Assembly: GCA_035772405.1 (NCBI GenBank)
Contig: JAYKKM010000193.1
Location: forward strand, 2,193,501-2,257,500
Direction of reading: 5' to 3'
DNA length: 64,000 nucleotides
Source of the DNA: Chrysogorgia sp. JL179-B06
Lineage: Eukaryota; Cnidaria; Anthozoa; Scleralcyonacea; Chrysogorgiidae
The translations under genes and the position numbers were made by a program. The notes beneath the pieces were generated by a model. That model did not search any database. It had not been told where the DNA came from and saw only the letters and a list, made by a program, of their open reading frames with translations. Shown here piece by piece: positions 1-9,726 of the stretch; within the stretch, counting starts at the first letter, position 1; the number at the start of each line of letters is the position of its first letter.

Positions 1-59
1 CAGAAGCATTCTGGGTGAAGTTAAAATTCGAAATTAAAGTCAGCTATTATATTTCTAAA

Positions 60-135
60 AGAAAACATCGTAAGAGTTAGGGTCAGTATTATGTTCAGGG
101 TTAGGATTAAGGTTAGGTTTGGGGTTGTACTATGT
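60..135. repeat. degenerate TTAGGG-like tract
   Basis: Imperfect GTTAGGGTT / GGTTAGGTTT units run through this stretch. Similar short tracts recur at about 5460-5540, 19515-19590, 32155-32215 and 39990-40060. They look like interstitial telomere-like or transposon-internal simple sequence. No gene is visible in 1-900. Confidence 0.5.
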
Positions 136-909
136 TTTGAATTCGGGATACTTATATGAAACGTCATCCAGCTTTCTTAATTAATATTGTTGCCTGCCAC
201 TCTCAAAACATCTTCATTGACCATTTATTGACGGACCGGGTTGACTTTGGCACGGATTTTCTAACAGTTTCTGATCTTCTTCAGCACTTTTGGGCTTCCT
301 AAATGTTCGCTTCGACGCCATGGTCAACGCCTATGTTCTTCTCACGAACAAAATCCAGACAAAATCCTAACAAAATCTTCTCACGAACAAACAAATATCC
401 AGCTCCCTAGACGATTTCGTTTTTGAACGTGTTTTTTTGTTTTTTTATTTGGTTTTCGTGTTTACACACAGGAGGCAAGACGCGACATGGATGTTTAGCC
501 CTAATCATGGTGTCTAACCCTAAAAATTACCAAATATCAAATTACATATAGTATCATGATATTATACATTACTATATCACATCTACTGTACTATTATATC
601 ACTTATTATATCACTTATTACAAATACTGACTTCACAAATACATTGCTCGTTTATTAAACAGTACTTAGTGAATTATTAAGTGAGAATTTATGACATGTA
701 ATAATAAACACTTAATGACTGGTCCCCAGCAAAATCCCGAGGATCTCGATGATTCCCGAGATGGAGTCGAGGGCAACATCGAGATTCGAGGGAATTAAAT
801 GTCAGTGCTTTCTCGAGGGCCTATTCGTTCACCACCTGACAAGCGTCGCTGTCCGTTGGACAAATCATGACGAAATGCATCGGACAACAGATGCCTATAT
901 TCATGGACA

Positions 910-975
910 CACTGTAAAAACAGATGGTTAAAACAACCGATTTCTTCGGTTGTCTCAGACTCATCAATTGACTGT
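910..975 (+). mobile_element. partial AACCAA-motif MITE (left end only)
   Basis: Begins CACTGTAAAAACAGATGG followed by AACAACCGA and GGTTGTCTCAGACTCA. This matches the left half of the complete 149-bp copy at 4870-5018. The right TIR is missing, so this is a truncated copy. Confidence 0.6.
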
Positions 976-1089
976 ATGGTCTATCTTTTCTTCTCTACCT
1001 TGAATATTTTTTATATATACATGTAACAAATCGCTAAGTGACTCGATGCTTCACACTACTTCCTATCGCGTCATATTCCTATTCCGTCA

Positions 1090-1411
1090 GATAATAATAA
1101 TAATAATAATAATAACTTTATTTATATAGCGCTAAATCCTAAAGTTCTAAAGCGCTTTACATGAATTTACAGAATAAGAAAATAAAAAATTAATATAAAG
1201 AAACTATACTAGATTACAAGTTAAAAATTCAGTAAAAAGCCTTCCTAAAAAGATATGTCTTCAGTTTAGATTTAAAGCTATCAATACTAAAACTACATTT
1301 GATTTCATAAGGCAAATCGTTCCATAACTTAGGTGCACAAACTGAGAATGCCCTATCACCATAAGTTTTAAGGTTGGAAGATGGAACATCTAATAGTATA
1401 GATAGTATCAT
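1090..1411 (-). mobile_element. non-LTR retrotransposon 3' end (RT C-terminus plus ATT tail)
   Basis: On the minus strand a 60-codon reading frame (1411 to 1229) ends in the RT C-terminal signature GDRAFSVCAPKLWNDLP. It is followed by a short 3' UTR with AAAGCGCT and GCGCTATATAAATAAAGT and then an (ATT)n tail at 1090-1115. This is the usual anatomy of the 3' end of CR1/L2-like animal retrotransposons. The copy is 5'-truncated: only the last part of the RT-region protein remains and no catalytic domain is present. It is related to the copies at 3764-4465, 44241-45017 and 62162-62614. Confidence 0.8.
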
Positions 1412-1431
1412 GGTGTCAGATACAATGCGTT

Positions 1432-1910
1432 TCCATTGCTTCGTTTTTTTTTTTAAACCCTAAGCCTCTGCTCATGTTAGATGGAGACACATAATAATTT
1501 ATATGCATTGCTCCGTTCTTTTAAAAACCCCTGCGTGTCAAATCACGGATGGTCACACATGCCTTGCCATCACTCTCCTCTCTTTCAATAACATAATCAT
1601 AATTATTCATATGCATTGCTTCGTTCTTTTAAAAAACCCTACGCGTCCTATAAACATAATTATTTATCTGCATTGCTCAAAACATTGCTAAAAAACTCCT
1701 ACGCGTCAGATTCTTATCTTATATGCTTTTGCATCTCCTCTCTTTCAATAACATATATAATCATAATTATTCATATGCGTTGCTTCGTTCTTTTAAAAAC
1801 CCCTACGCGTCTATAAACATAATTATTTTTCTGCATTGCTCAAAACATTGCTAAAAACCCCTACGCGTCAGATAATTTCAAAACCCCTACGCGCGTCATA
1901 TGCAGTGTGT
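1432..1910. repeat. diverged tandem array of a CGCGTC-ended unit
   Basis: At least seven irregular copies of a unit of roughly 50-110 bp occur here. The unit core is ATATGCATTGCTYCGTTCT, then TTTAAAAACCCCTACGCGTCA, often preceded by ATAATCATAATTATT. Some copies replace the middle with CAAAACATTGC. Small open frames across this block are repeat translations, not genes. Two more copies lie at 2266-2432. Confidence 0.75.
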
Positions 1911-2265
1911 ACAGGCTGTATAAAAAAACGAGACCTTTAGAAATTAACCTATTGTTGTTAAGCACAAGATTTTATGCTCCTGGGAATTTAAAATAGCTTC
2001 TAATCGTGAAGGAGCATAACTGCATAACAAATTGTCAAAGTACTAATTAGTCATATCATCAGTTCGAATAAAAATGGTTAACTGACCACAGAGCAACGAG
2101 TTTTTACTGTTTGACATATCCGAGACTCAGTGTACTTTGATACACCCTGTATAAAAAAAAATGAACCGGCATAAAATTAAATAACATTCCTTTCAAACAA
2201 CCTATTGTCACCTTGACACCTCTGAGCCACGGTGCGTAAAAAAATATGGTTTTATGGTTTTATAC

Positions 2266-2432
2266 TGTATAACCATAATTATTTATATGCATTGCTCCGT
2301 TCTTTTAAAAACACCGCGTCAGATCCACGTTCGATGGTCACAGATGCCTTTCCATCTCCTCTCTTTCAATAACATAATCATAATTATTCACATACATTGC
2401 TTCGTTATTTTAAAAAACCCTACGCGTCATAT
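2266..2432. repeat. two further CGCGTC-type repeat units
   Basis: Same unit as the 1432-1910 block: ATAATTATTTATATGCATTG, CGTTCTTTTAAAAACACCGCGTCAG, and a second copy ending CCCTACGCGTCA. They are separated from the main array by about 350 bp containing two TGTATAAAAAA motifs (1915-2170). Nothing else was recognised between 1910 and 2266. Confidence 0.65.
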
Positions 2433-2785
2433 TGTCAGGTGATCACATATGCTTTTCGAACTCCTATTTCAATAAAGTAATGCATTCAATATTCATTCAT
2501 GATAGACCTTTTCACGCAATCCCCAGAGATTTAAAATACAAATGGCATGGCGGCCATGTTGCTGTTAGGGTCGATACTAGATCATGGTCGAGACATGATT
2601 GGCACTGGAGGGACTATAGGACTAGGTGCTAAATTATATTTCTGCCCTGCCAGGTTACCCGCACTTTTAAGCTTAATTTCCACTCGCTACTTTTATCTCG
2701 CGATCTACTTTTTTTGATCAAAATAAGTCACGCGATCTGGTACTTTGATTACCATTTAAATCGCGCGATTTTAGGGCCGCCAAAC

Positions 2786-3107
2786 TTATATATTCTTCAA
2801 ACTGATATTTTGCCAGGCTTTTTTCTTATTATTTTCCTTGAAAACACGAAGTGACATGTTCCAGATGCAAGGATTGCCCTGGACCTCTTGAATAAATGTT
2901 TCCAGATCGAACGGAAGTGGCTCTACCGCCTCTAGTGTTGGCAAAGCTGAAGGATCATTGAGACTAAGAGCATTCATTGCCTTCTGAAGATTCAATAACA
3001 ACTTGATCACCATCATCGTCGTTATTTCCTTCAGCTATATTCTGACTCTGTTGTAACTGATATACGCGGATCAATTCTTCGACAGTGTTCAAAGGAGCAT
3101 CAACCAT
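2786..3107 (-). pseudogene. MADF-domain protein fragment
   Basis: An ATG at 3107 (minus) opens MVDAPLNTVEELIRVY and an acidic stretch ending in a stop. In an adjacent frame (3016 to 2786) lies a MADF-like block: ETFIQEV, NPCIWN, then FKENNKKKAWQNIS. It keeps the family's spaced acidic/Val start, Pro-x-x-Trp and the K..AW..I ending. MADF domains are Myb/SANT-related DNA-binding modules found in transcription factors and as the second protein of PIF/Harbinger transposons. The N-terminal acidic part and the domain are in different frames, and the domain stops short after about 40 residues. This is therefore a broken fragment, either a transposon accessory gene or a dead host gene. No TIR was identified around it. 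Confidence 0.55.
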
Positions 3108-3236
3108 TTTGTTGGTATCTTAATATCACGATACTGACTCGATTATGGAATTAGCCGAATTCATTAAAATAATCAGAGATGATGATGGGGACTTGGTGTA
3201 GATTGTCAGTAAAAAGGCTAATTTCTCAGCAAAAGC

Positions 3237-3305
3237 TGTAAACGTTTGGTGCAGTACTACCGCAATAATGAATGCGAGGTCTAACGTTTCGAACGAAGGC
3301 CCTTC
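3237..3305 (-). repeat. GAAGGGCYTTCG-YTCGAAACGTTAGACC repeat
   Basis: The minus strand reads CGAAGGGCCTTCGTTCGAAACG followed by TTAGACCTCGCATTCATTATT and GCGGTAGTACTGCACC. The same block occurs at 37900-37990 (minus), 39290-39360 (plus) and, shorter, at 62121-62148 (minus). Here its upstream end is cut by the neighbouring MITE at 3308. Confidence 0.6.
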
Positions 3306-3307
3306 GT

Positions 3308-3629
3308 TAACTATGAAGCCGGAATTAGTGTGTGGCGGCCATATTGGAGTGACAGTGGTCATTCCAATATGGCCGCCACGCGCTACTCCGGCTCCATAGT
3401 ATACTGTTATAGAGCCGTAGTTTGTGTTCTATACTATGGGAAAACCTTGGACAACTAATTCATTTTAGCATTTTAAAAGATCACAGACAGATAGTTTCTG
3501 TCGCCTCCAGTAAAACTATATATAGCGTGGTCACTTCAAGATGGTCGCCGCGAAATATTCCCGCGGCTTAATTTTTTCGCAGCATCCAAACAATAATTGC
3601 TCGATCCAGGCTTCATTTCGAGATCAGTT
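3308..3629. mobile_element. half copy of the GATCTC-ended hAT-like MITE
   Basis: Contains the central GGCGGCCATATTGGAGTGAC and CACTCCAATATGG palindrome and the right arm (ACCTTGGACAACTAATTC, TAGCGTGGTCACTTCAAGATGG, CAATAATTGCTCGATCC, GAGATCAG). It corresponds to the right half of 38027-38580. The left arm is absent and the right tip is degenerate. Confidence 0.65.
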
Positions 3630-3763
3630 GTCAAGGCAATGTATTTTCTTTTAAAATTCAAAAGAAATTAATATTTAATCAATATCTGTAAATTGGTAAG
3701 AGATTCATCCTAATATACATAAACTTTAACTTCTATTTTCTCGGCAAAAATATAGCTCATATA

Positions 3764-4465
3764 ATAATAATAATAATAATAAAGACGTATTAGGAGCATT
3801 ATACAATAGTCTCAATGCTCTTACAACAATATATATATTCTTAAAGTTACTTTTAAAATTAATTACAGTTTCATTATAATATATAACCTACTACATGCAT
3901 ATATTATAATATTAACACTATGAACAATAACTATTAATTTTAAAAAAGAAAAGTCTTAACTGCAGACTTAAAACTACTTAACATTTCAAAGCTTCTAATT
4001 TCCTGTGGTAATGAATTCCACAGTTTTGGTGCTGCAACCGAGAATGCTCTGTCTCCATGAGTCACCGTTTTGGATTTTGGCTCGAGTAGCAGATTTCGGT
4101 CAGATGATCCCAAAGTACGAGTAGGTTTATATTTAGTTAGCAAATCAGTAATATAAGCAGGCGCCTGGCCATGCAAAGTCTTGAAAGTAATTATTAGTAT
4201 CTTAAAAACAATCCTTGATCTCACCGGCAACCAGTGAAGATTACATAGCACAGGGGAGATATGCTCCGATTTTTTAACCCCTTCAACAAGTCTAGCAGCT
4301 GTATTTTGAATTCGCTGTAACTTGCTCAATTCAGTTTCTGGCAAGCCATATAGGATGCTATTACAGCTGTCAAGTTTTGATGTTATGAATGCATGCACCA
4401 ACTTCTCACAGTCCTTTTTACTCAAATATTTCCTGATCTTGCCAATATTTCTGATAGCCAAAGTG
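3764..4465 (-). mobile_element. non-LTR retrotransposon 3' end, RT C-terminal ORF of 173 aa
   Basis: The minus-strand open frame 4461 to 3940 encodes 173 residues of the region C-terminal to the RT catalytic core: KLVHAFITSKLDSCNSILYG, LSKLQRIQNTAARL, HWLPVRSRI.FKILI, YKPTRTL.SSDRNLL, GDRAFSVAAPKLWNSLP and KTFLF. A 3' UTR and an (ATT)n tail at 3763-3781 follow. The YxDD catalytic box lies upstream of what is retained, so the copy is 5'-truncated and dead. It is very similar to 62162-62614 and belongs to the CR1/L2-like group by recognition of these motifs. Confidence 0.85.
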
Positions 4466-4536
4466 CCGATTTATCATCAAATTAGTTGGTTAACATATAG
4501 TTATTTAGATTCATTCGTACTTTAAGTATGATATTC

Positions 4537-4580
4537 GCAGCCGATCTGTATGGGATGTAAAGCCCATACAGATCGGCTGC
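4537..4580. repeat. perfect 18-bp hairpin
   Basis: GCAGCCGATCTGTATGGG at 4537-4554 is followed by the 8-nt loop ATGTAAAG and by the exact reverse complement at 4563-4580. It may be a short foldback element or a structured RNA. No TSD was seen. Confidence 0.85.
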
Positions 4581-4869
4581 TCATGTTGTATCTATTACAT
4601 ATGAATTATATAAGTACCTATCCTGTATATAAAGGCCAGTCGCGGTTCGTGAACTGGTGGGCCTCATGGTTTGATTTCTTTCTTGCGGGGAATAATTTGT
4701 TTTGAGCTTGACCTAATTGCTGAGCTGAGAGATAATACAAGTACTGTACAAGCAGTGTTGAAACTCTAAAAGGTTGATGTACTTTATAAAATAAGGTGTC
4801 CTCTACGCACGCTCTGATTGGCTGCGCTCCGTGTATTTATAAGAGGGCAGAGATCATGAATGACGTCAT

Positions 4870-5018
4870 CACTGTAAAAACAGATTGGTTGAAACAACCA
4901 ATTTGATAGGTTGTCTCAGACTCAATTTGATTTGAACCAATTTGAATGGTTAAAATAACCAAATATTTTGGTTAAATTACCTTAGTTTGGTTATTTCAAC
5001 CAATCTGTTTTTACAGTG
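4870..5018. mobile_element. 149-bp MITE built from AACCAA/TTGGTT motifs
   Basis: Complete copy. Left TIR CACTGTAAAAACAGATTGG, right end CCAATCTGTTTTTACAGTG. The interior is a run of AACCAA, TTGGTT and AACCAAATATTTTGGTT half-sites, plus GGTTGTCTCAGACTCA. Partial copy at 910-975, longer degenerate copy at 39827-40278. No convincing TSD. Confidence 0.75.
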
Positions 5019-5065
5019 TGATTTCTGTTTGTGTTTTTTAACTTGTATTTTCCTTCTTATTTTAT

Positions 5066-5260
5066 AAAACAAATAAAACATACCGCTCCTGTGCATATGT
5101 ACTCTTATAAAGACACGTTTGACGTCATTTGAACACGAAAGAAGTGTAAAGGCACTCGGCTATCGCCTCGTGCCTCTACTCAACTTCTTTCGTGTTCAAA
5201 TGACGTCAAACGTGTCTTTATAAGAGTACATATGCACGGAGCTTTATGTTTTATTTGTTA
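5066..5260. mobile_element. long foldback (about 80-bp arms)
   Basis: AACAAATAAAACATA...CATATGTACTCTTATAAAG...ACGAAAGAAGT is mirrored at 5180-5260 by ACTTCTTTCGTGTTCAAATG...CTTTATAAGAGTACATATG...TATGTTTTATTTGTT. The apex is GGCACTCGGCTATCGCCTCG / GTGCC. The arms are near-identical, which suggests a recent insertion or gene conversion. Confidence 0.8.
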
Positions 5261-5267
5261 AATATAA

Positions 5268-5335
5268 CGTGGGCCCAACAAGATGGCCGCCACGAGCTAC
5301 TTCCTTTTCTCAAGTCTGTATTTAGAGATCAGTGG
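5268..5335. mobile_element. right-end remnant of the GATCTC-ended MITE
   Basis: CCAACAAGATGGCCGCCACG, then AAGTCTGTATTTAGAGATCAGTG. Terminal 65-70 bp only. Confidence 0.5.
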
Positions 5336-5455
5336 CTCTGACTAACAAACACATTGTCTCAGTTATCAGAGAGGAGAGGTACTAACCCCAAATAACCCCA
5401 CCATCGAGAGTGTAGTATCGTCATGTTTCGCGCACCAATTGGTAAAACTTCATGT

Positions 5456-5554
5456 TATATTAAAATAGACACCCTAATCCAACCCTTAATCCAACCCTAA
5501 CCCCCGCCTTAAGTGTTTTCCTAACCCTAACCACCACCCCCCCCCCCCCCCCCG
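5456..5554. repeat. CCCTAA-like tract and poly-C run
   Basis: CCAACCCTTAATCCAACCCTAACC degenerates into a homopolymer of about 17 C residues ending at 5553. The C run length is prone to assembly error. Confidence 0.7.
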
Positions 5555-5571
5555 CCTTCAATAGCGCTCCG

Positions 5572-5690
5572 TCGAGATGACGTCAGCACGATGAAACGTA
5601 GCATTGAAGAAAATAGCTCATTTGCAATCATTTGTGAGTCAAATTTGGTTTGTTTGTCCGCTTTTTGAGCTATTAATAGCAGCCAGACTC
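5572..5690. mobile_element. internal fragment of the 55297-55937 MITE family
   Basis: Shares AGAAAATAGCTCATTTGC, ATTTGTGAGTCAAATTTGG and TTTTGAGCTATTAATAG with the centre of the 55.3-kb element. Ends are missing. Confidence 0.6.
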
Positions 5691-5854
5691 TACGCTATTG
5701 GTACGCGAAACATAACGAAACCCGTTTAAACGTCCAACTTTGCATGAGTCAAACTCAATGCATACACATAATTAGTCTTTTGTTTAAGCTCATTAAATTC
5801 AGTTTGGTTATTCACCGGAGAGTCGACGTTTGAAAATTAATCTTAATCCACCCC

Positions 5855-6570
5855 ATGGGAGGAAACCCACGACTTTTGTCCTTCAATTCACATGCGCGAT
5901 CACGGGTATGTTTACATAAGGTCGGACTAACCTCAGACCGGGCTGTATTTGCTCGTTTCTACTCTTGTTTATACATGAGGTCGGCCATGTACAGGAAAAC
6001 ACTGTCAGGTCGACCTGAATTTGAGCCAGTCTCGTTTACCCACTTTCTTAGCCCTCTGACATGTCATGAGCAAAAATCCTGTACTGTAGATTATTATATT
6101 ATTAGATTATTCTTAGTGATACACGCATAGCCAATTAGCTTACACTTTGTTTCACATGCTTATATTCAGTTTGCTGCCCTGGTTTTGTTGATTGTCATTG
6201 AGGGCCACTAGTTTATCAGTGATTCTGTTATTATTGTCAAGTAACCCTCGTTAAGTAAAGTCACTAAACTAAACACACTGACTGGTGGAAAGCTGGAACG
6301 TTTAAACAATTTGGTGTATACGACATCTCTAAATAATAGACTGGATAGTATCCATACATTTTATCTTAAATTTCATTTATAACTTCAGTCCAAGTAATTA
6401 TTTTCAAGTCTCTAAATTATATATATGCATATTGCTTTTTTTAGTGCATCCCTTTGCTTTATCAGTTTAGAAATAACAGCTAATTTTAATTTAGAATTTT
6501 ACTACCGATAGTCTATGTGACGTCATTTCGGGATTTAAATGAAACTTCACCAAACGAACCAGCCTTTAGG
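5855..6570. other. no supported gene or repeat
   Basis: A 91-codon open frame at 5855-6130 has no recognisable motif and looks random. AT-rich sequence otherwise; nothing recognised. Confidence 0.5.
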
Positions 6571-6571
6571 T

Positions 6572-6713
6572 GGATTTCGATTAAGCGAATATAGTCGCGC
6601 AAACGACTTTTTCCTTTTGTTTTAAGAGCGCTCGTGTGCAACCAAGTAGAAAACATTCAATTTGTACAACAGAATTGAAAATGTATTCAACTATATTCGC
6701 TTAATTGAAATCC
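6572..6713. mobile_element. 142-bp TIR MITE
   Basis: Left end GGATTTCGATTAAGCGAAT, right end ATTCGCTTAATTGAAATCC, i.e. a 24-bp TIR with one mismatch. No clear TSD; it abuts the next element at 6719. Confidence 0.65.
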
Positions 6714-6787
6714 ATTTCCAGTCCTCGAACGAAGCAACTCGCAGCTTGCTACGAGCACTCGCAAGCTCGCTGCGAGTGTTTTAGCCC

Positions 6788-7297
6788 CACTGATCTCTAA
6801 ATAAAGACTGGATCGAGCAACTATTGTTCAGAAAATGAAGCCGGAAGTCCGCCATTACTAAGGGACCAACTGAGAATCCTATGAGGTTTTTTGATGGTTT
6901 ATGTGCTCTTACCATCGACAAAATAAAATAATATTACTATAAAGAGGACCAGAAAATATTTTTCAAATTACTGTGTAAAACAATTCATCGCCTACCTACA
7001 GATTTACTGCGACTTTGGTCCCTTAGCAATGGCCGCCGTTGGCTCTAATTATCCAGTGAGAGAAGCCTGATATGAGACGTCAAATTAGGTTGAAGATTTT
7101 ATGCATTTAATGTTAACAAAGAAACTATATTGGCCAGACACTAAACCTATTTTTCTAGCGTCACAGTTTGATTTGCTTGCAAACTTGGAGTTTCTAATGA
7201 TCTCTCGTTAATTTACATTATGCAAATAAGCAGGCTTCAAAATCAGCTCATCAGATACAATAGAAAGCTCAATCCAGTCTTTATTTAGAGATCAGTG
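6788..7297. mobile_element. 510-bp hAT-like MITE (CACTGATCTC family)
   Basis: TIR CACTGATCTCTAAATAAAG / CTTTATTTAGAGATCAGTG, flanked by TTTAGCCC (6780-6787) and TTTAACCC (7298-7305), an 8-bp duplication with one mismatch. The interior variant (AAGGGACCAACTGAGAATCC ... CAAATTAGGTTGAAGATTTT) is shared with 56046-56524 and 49482-49990. An 8-bp TSD with CANNG-type ends is typical of hAT elements. No coding capacity. Confidence 0.75.
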
Positions 7298-7439
7298 TTT
7301 AACCCTCGTGGCATGAAGATAGTTGGAAATATTGAACTATTTTTTTACTCGCAGCAAGTACTCGCAGTTAAATATAACCAATCAAAACAAATTATGTCAA
7401 CATTTCAAATCATTAGTAATTCATGGGTCGGTGGTAATT

Positions 7440-7600
7440 AACTTGATATTTCACCTCGATATTATTTTCTCGTAAATACCGATTTGTTTGAGGTGCTATA
7501 TCTGAGACACTCAGAAGAGTGCTTCATCAGGATATCCAAACACCTCGAAGTTTGTTAAAAAAACTCGGCTATCGCTTCATCAGTCTTGAAACCCGGCGAG
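7440..7600. repeat. CACCTCGAAGTTTGTTAAA hairpin repeat
   Basis: Shares TTGTTTGAGGTGCTATATC, ACTCAGAAGAGTG and CAAACACCTCGAAGTTTG with 58430-58605. At that site the block folds back on itself. Confidence 0.6.
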
Positions 7601-7969
7601 TTATAGTTATCGCAACGAGCTGCATATGGTGGAAATATACAGTGGAAACCATGCGAGTACCCGCAGCGAGCTGCGAGTTGCTTCGTGCGAGGACTGAAAA
7701 TCCGCCTTTAAGCCCACCGCACACTAGAGCTATCAGTTTAGCAAAGTTTCACTCGTGACTGTTGGCGTAAGCAAGTTCCCCAGTGTGCGGTGGCGTTTTG
7801 AGCGCTATTGTTCACGCGTGCCATCGGCGCCGTATATTCAACATGTTGAATAATTTTGTGCACGAGTGAACGTTTCCGCCAAGTGTGCGCGCGTGCAAAG
7901 CTATCAGCTTACAATAGGAGGCAAATACGCATGCGTGTTGACTCATATTTTAAAATCAATTCGTGAAAC

Positions 7970-8290
7970 ATGGCCGCTGTTTGCGAAGACGAGTTTGACT
8001 CATCCTCATCAGACGAAGAAATATTGCTTCTTCTTCTGTTAATGCGACGCAGACGAAGACGTTTAAGAGCTTCGCACCGAAAAGTATGGACTAAACGGTG
8101 GATATCACGACGCCAAACACAAGGAGCTTGCGCGAATATTGTTCACGAACTGAATGTTGAATTAGATCCTGAACAGTTTAGGCAGTTTCACAGGCTGGAT
8201 AAAGATTCATTCGACGAAGTTTTGAAATTAGTTTCATTGTCCTCACACATAGCATCAGCAACAACACTACTAGTCGCCATTTTGATTTGA
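7970..8290 (+). pseudogene. HARBI1-like transposase, N-terminal fragment
   Basis: ATG at 7970 lies directly inside the left TIR. Residues 1-20 are acidic and Ser-rich (EDEFDSSSSDEE). A poly-Leu/Arg stretch (LLLLLLMRRRRRRL) follows, then the family block VWTKRWISRRQTQGACANIV, HELNVELDPEQFRQFHRLD, KDSFDEVLKLVS. This matches the N-terminus of PIF/Harbinger nucleases (the W...R...G...L..EL...D...F....R....F.E.L motif). After about residue 90 the frame runs into unrelated sequence belonging to the opposite end of the element, so the DDE catalytic domain is absent. Non-functional. Confidence 0.8.
8188..8290 (-). pseudogene. possible second Harbinger ORF start (converging on the transposase)
   Basis: Just inside the right TIR, read inward on the minus strand, ATG at about 8280 opens MATSSVVADAMCEDNE before merging with the deleted interior. 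Harbinger elements carry a transposase plus a Myb/SANT-like DNA-binding protein, and the position suits that second gene. Only about 30 residues remain and no domain is recognisable, so this is inferred from architecture. Confidence 0.35.
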
Positions 8291-8346
8291 AAATATGAGT
8301 CAACACGCATGCGTATTTGCCTCCTATTGTAAGCTCCTCCTATTGT

Positions 8347-9443
8347 AATACGCGGTACTAGTTCAAAATGGTCTCCTGTGAAGTCTGGCGTACCCCAAGG
8401 AACGATTCTTGGACCCATAATGTTTCTAATATACGTCAATGACATAACAAAAGATATAACATCTACAGTAAAGCTATATATGCTGATGACACCAAAATAT
8501 ATAGAAAAATTCAAGTACCTGATGTTGATGTACCGGCGCTACAATCGGACCTTAACCGTCTTGGCGAATGGACAGAGAAATGGCAACTTCGATTCAACCC
8601 AGATAAATGTGAATCTATGCGTATAACACACAGGAGAGACACAAGTAAACCTAATTATATTTTAGGAAAACTTCTCAATTCGGTTGATAGTATCAAGGAC
8701 TTGGGAGTTATAATTAGACGGGATTTGTCTTGGGGAGGCCAAGTGAATTCGATCGTAAATAAAGCAAACAACGTCTTGGGAATTATCAGGCGTACTATTG
8801 GTACCAAAAACCAGGAAGTTTTTTCAACTCTATACAAAACTCTTGTACGACCTATTATCGAATATGCTGCTCCTGTTTGGTGCCCATATTTGGTTAAGGA
8901 TATTGTCGCTCTAGAAAAGGTTCAACGAAGAGCTTCCCGTCTTGCTTTAAATCAAAAACGCATGGAGATGTCGTACGAAGATCGTTGTAGATTATTAAAA
9001 TGGCCAACGCTTGAAAAACGTAGAGAGTACCTATCCCTTGTGGAGTGTTATAAGTCAGTTTTTGGTCTGAATAATCTCATCTTTGACAATATTTTTGAAT
9101 ATACTAAGTATAATCGCACAAGAGCTAATCACAAATATAAACTATACATCAAAGCTGCGACATGTAATTGCTATAAATATTCATTCTTTGTTAGAATAAT
9201 TAGTAAATGGAACTGTCTTCCCCAAACAATTGCCGAAGCTGATAACCTTCAACAGTTTAAGAGTAGACTCAAAAGTTTCATGGACATTTAAATCTTTTAG
9301 ATTTTAATTTTTATAATCATTTACTTGGTAATATATAAATATTTGTTAATGTTAGGGAATTGTTAAAAATAGGGTTAACCTCTCAATTTCCTTTCAAGAT
9401 GTGTATTTATTTAATAGATTTCATTTCTTGATTAAATTATTAT
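8347..9443 (+). mobile_element. non-LTR retrotransposon, 5'-truncated, with RT catalytic box
   Basis: Plus-strand relic. SGVPQGTILGPIMFLIYVND (from 8378) is RT motif 4. The catalytic box appears as YADDT in the next frame at about 8480-8495, so a frameshift separates it from the start. A long open frame 8617-9291 (224 aa) then gives SIKDLGVIIRRDLSW, FSTLYKTLVRPIIEYAAPVW, LEKVQRRASRLAL and SRLKSFMDI. The 3' tail at about 9433-9443 is ATTAAATTATTATT. It is inserted into the right TIR of the Harbinger element. The 5' junction carries an extra CCTCCTATTGTAA copy, and TAAGCT is present on both sides. CR1/jockey-like by motif recognition. Confidence 0.85.
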
Positions 9444-9546
9444 TAAGCTGATAGCTTTGCACGCGCGCAAACTTGGAGGAAATGTTCACTCGTGCACAAA
9501 ATTATTCAACATGTTGAATATACGGCGCCGATGGCACGCGTGAACA

Positions 9547-9726
9547 CAGGCGCGGATTTAGAAGTTAGTCGCATAAATTAGATTTAGAATTTGCAATTCA
9601 AAATACCTGTGAATAACAATCCTATTGGATAGGTTGTTGTTCTGAATTATTCTTAAGAAAAGCATAACCAATAGGGTTGTTCATGGAGTGTCTAATTTAT
9701 GCGACTAACTTCTAAATCCGCGCCTG
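9547..9726. mobile_element. 180-bp hAT MITE with perfect TIR and TSD
   Basis: 36-bp perfect TIR starting CAGGCGCGGATTTAGAAG and ending CTTCTAAATCCGCGCCTG. The exact 8-bp duplication CGTGAACA sits at 9539-9546 and 9727-9734. CAG-start plus 8-bp TSD is diagnostic of hAT. The insertion interrupts the Harbinger right TIR. Perfect arms argue for a recent insertion. Confidence 0.92.

Larger units (their letters stand above)
6719..7696. mobile_element. TIR element (CAGTCCTCG...) hosting another MITE
   Basis: Ends CAGTCCTCGAACGAAGCAAC and GTTGCTTCGTGCGAGGACTG form a roughly 27-bp TIR with one mismatch, followed by GCGAGT/ACTCGC-rich subterminal repeats. It is interrupted by 6788-7297. The CAG start resembles hAT termini, but the outer flanks (TCCATTTC / AAAATCCG) are not a TSD. 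Confidence 0.6.

Noticed and set aside
1503..1816. Short overlapping ORFs with repeated MHCxVLLK-type peptides
   Set aside because: They are translations of the CGCGTC repeat units.
5855..6130. 91-codon open frame
   Set aside because: No domain, no conserved pattern, no splice context; length is expected by chance.
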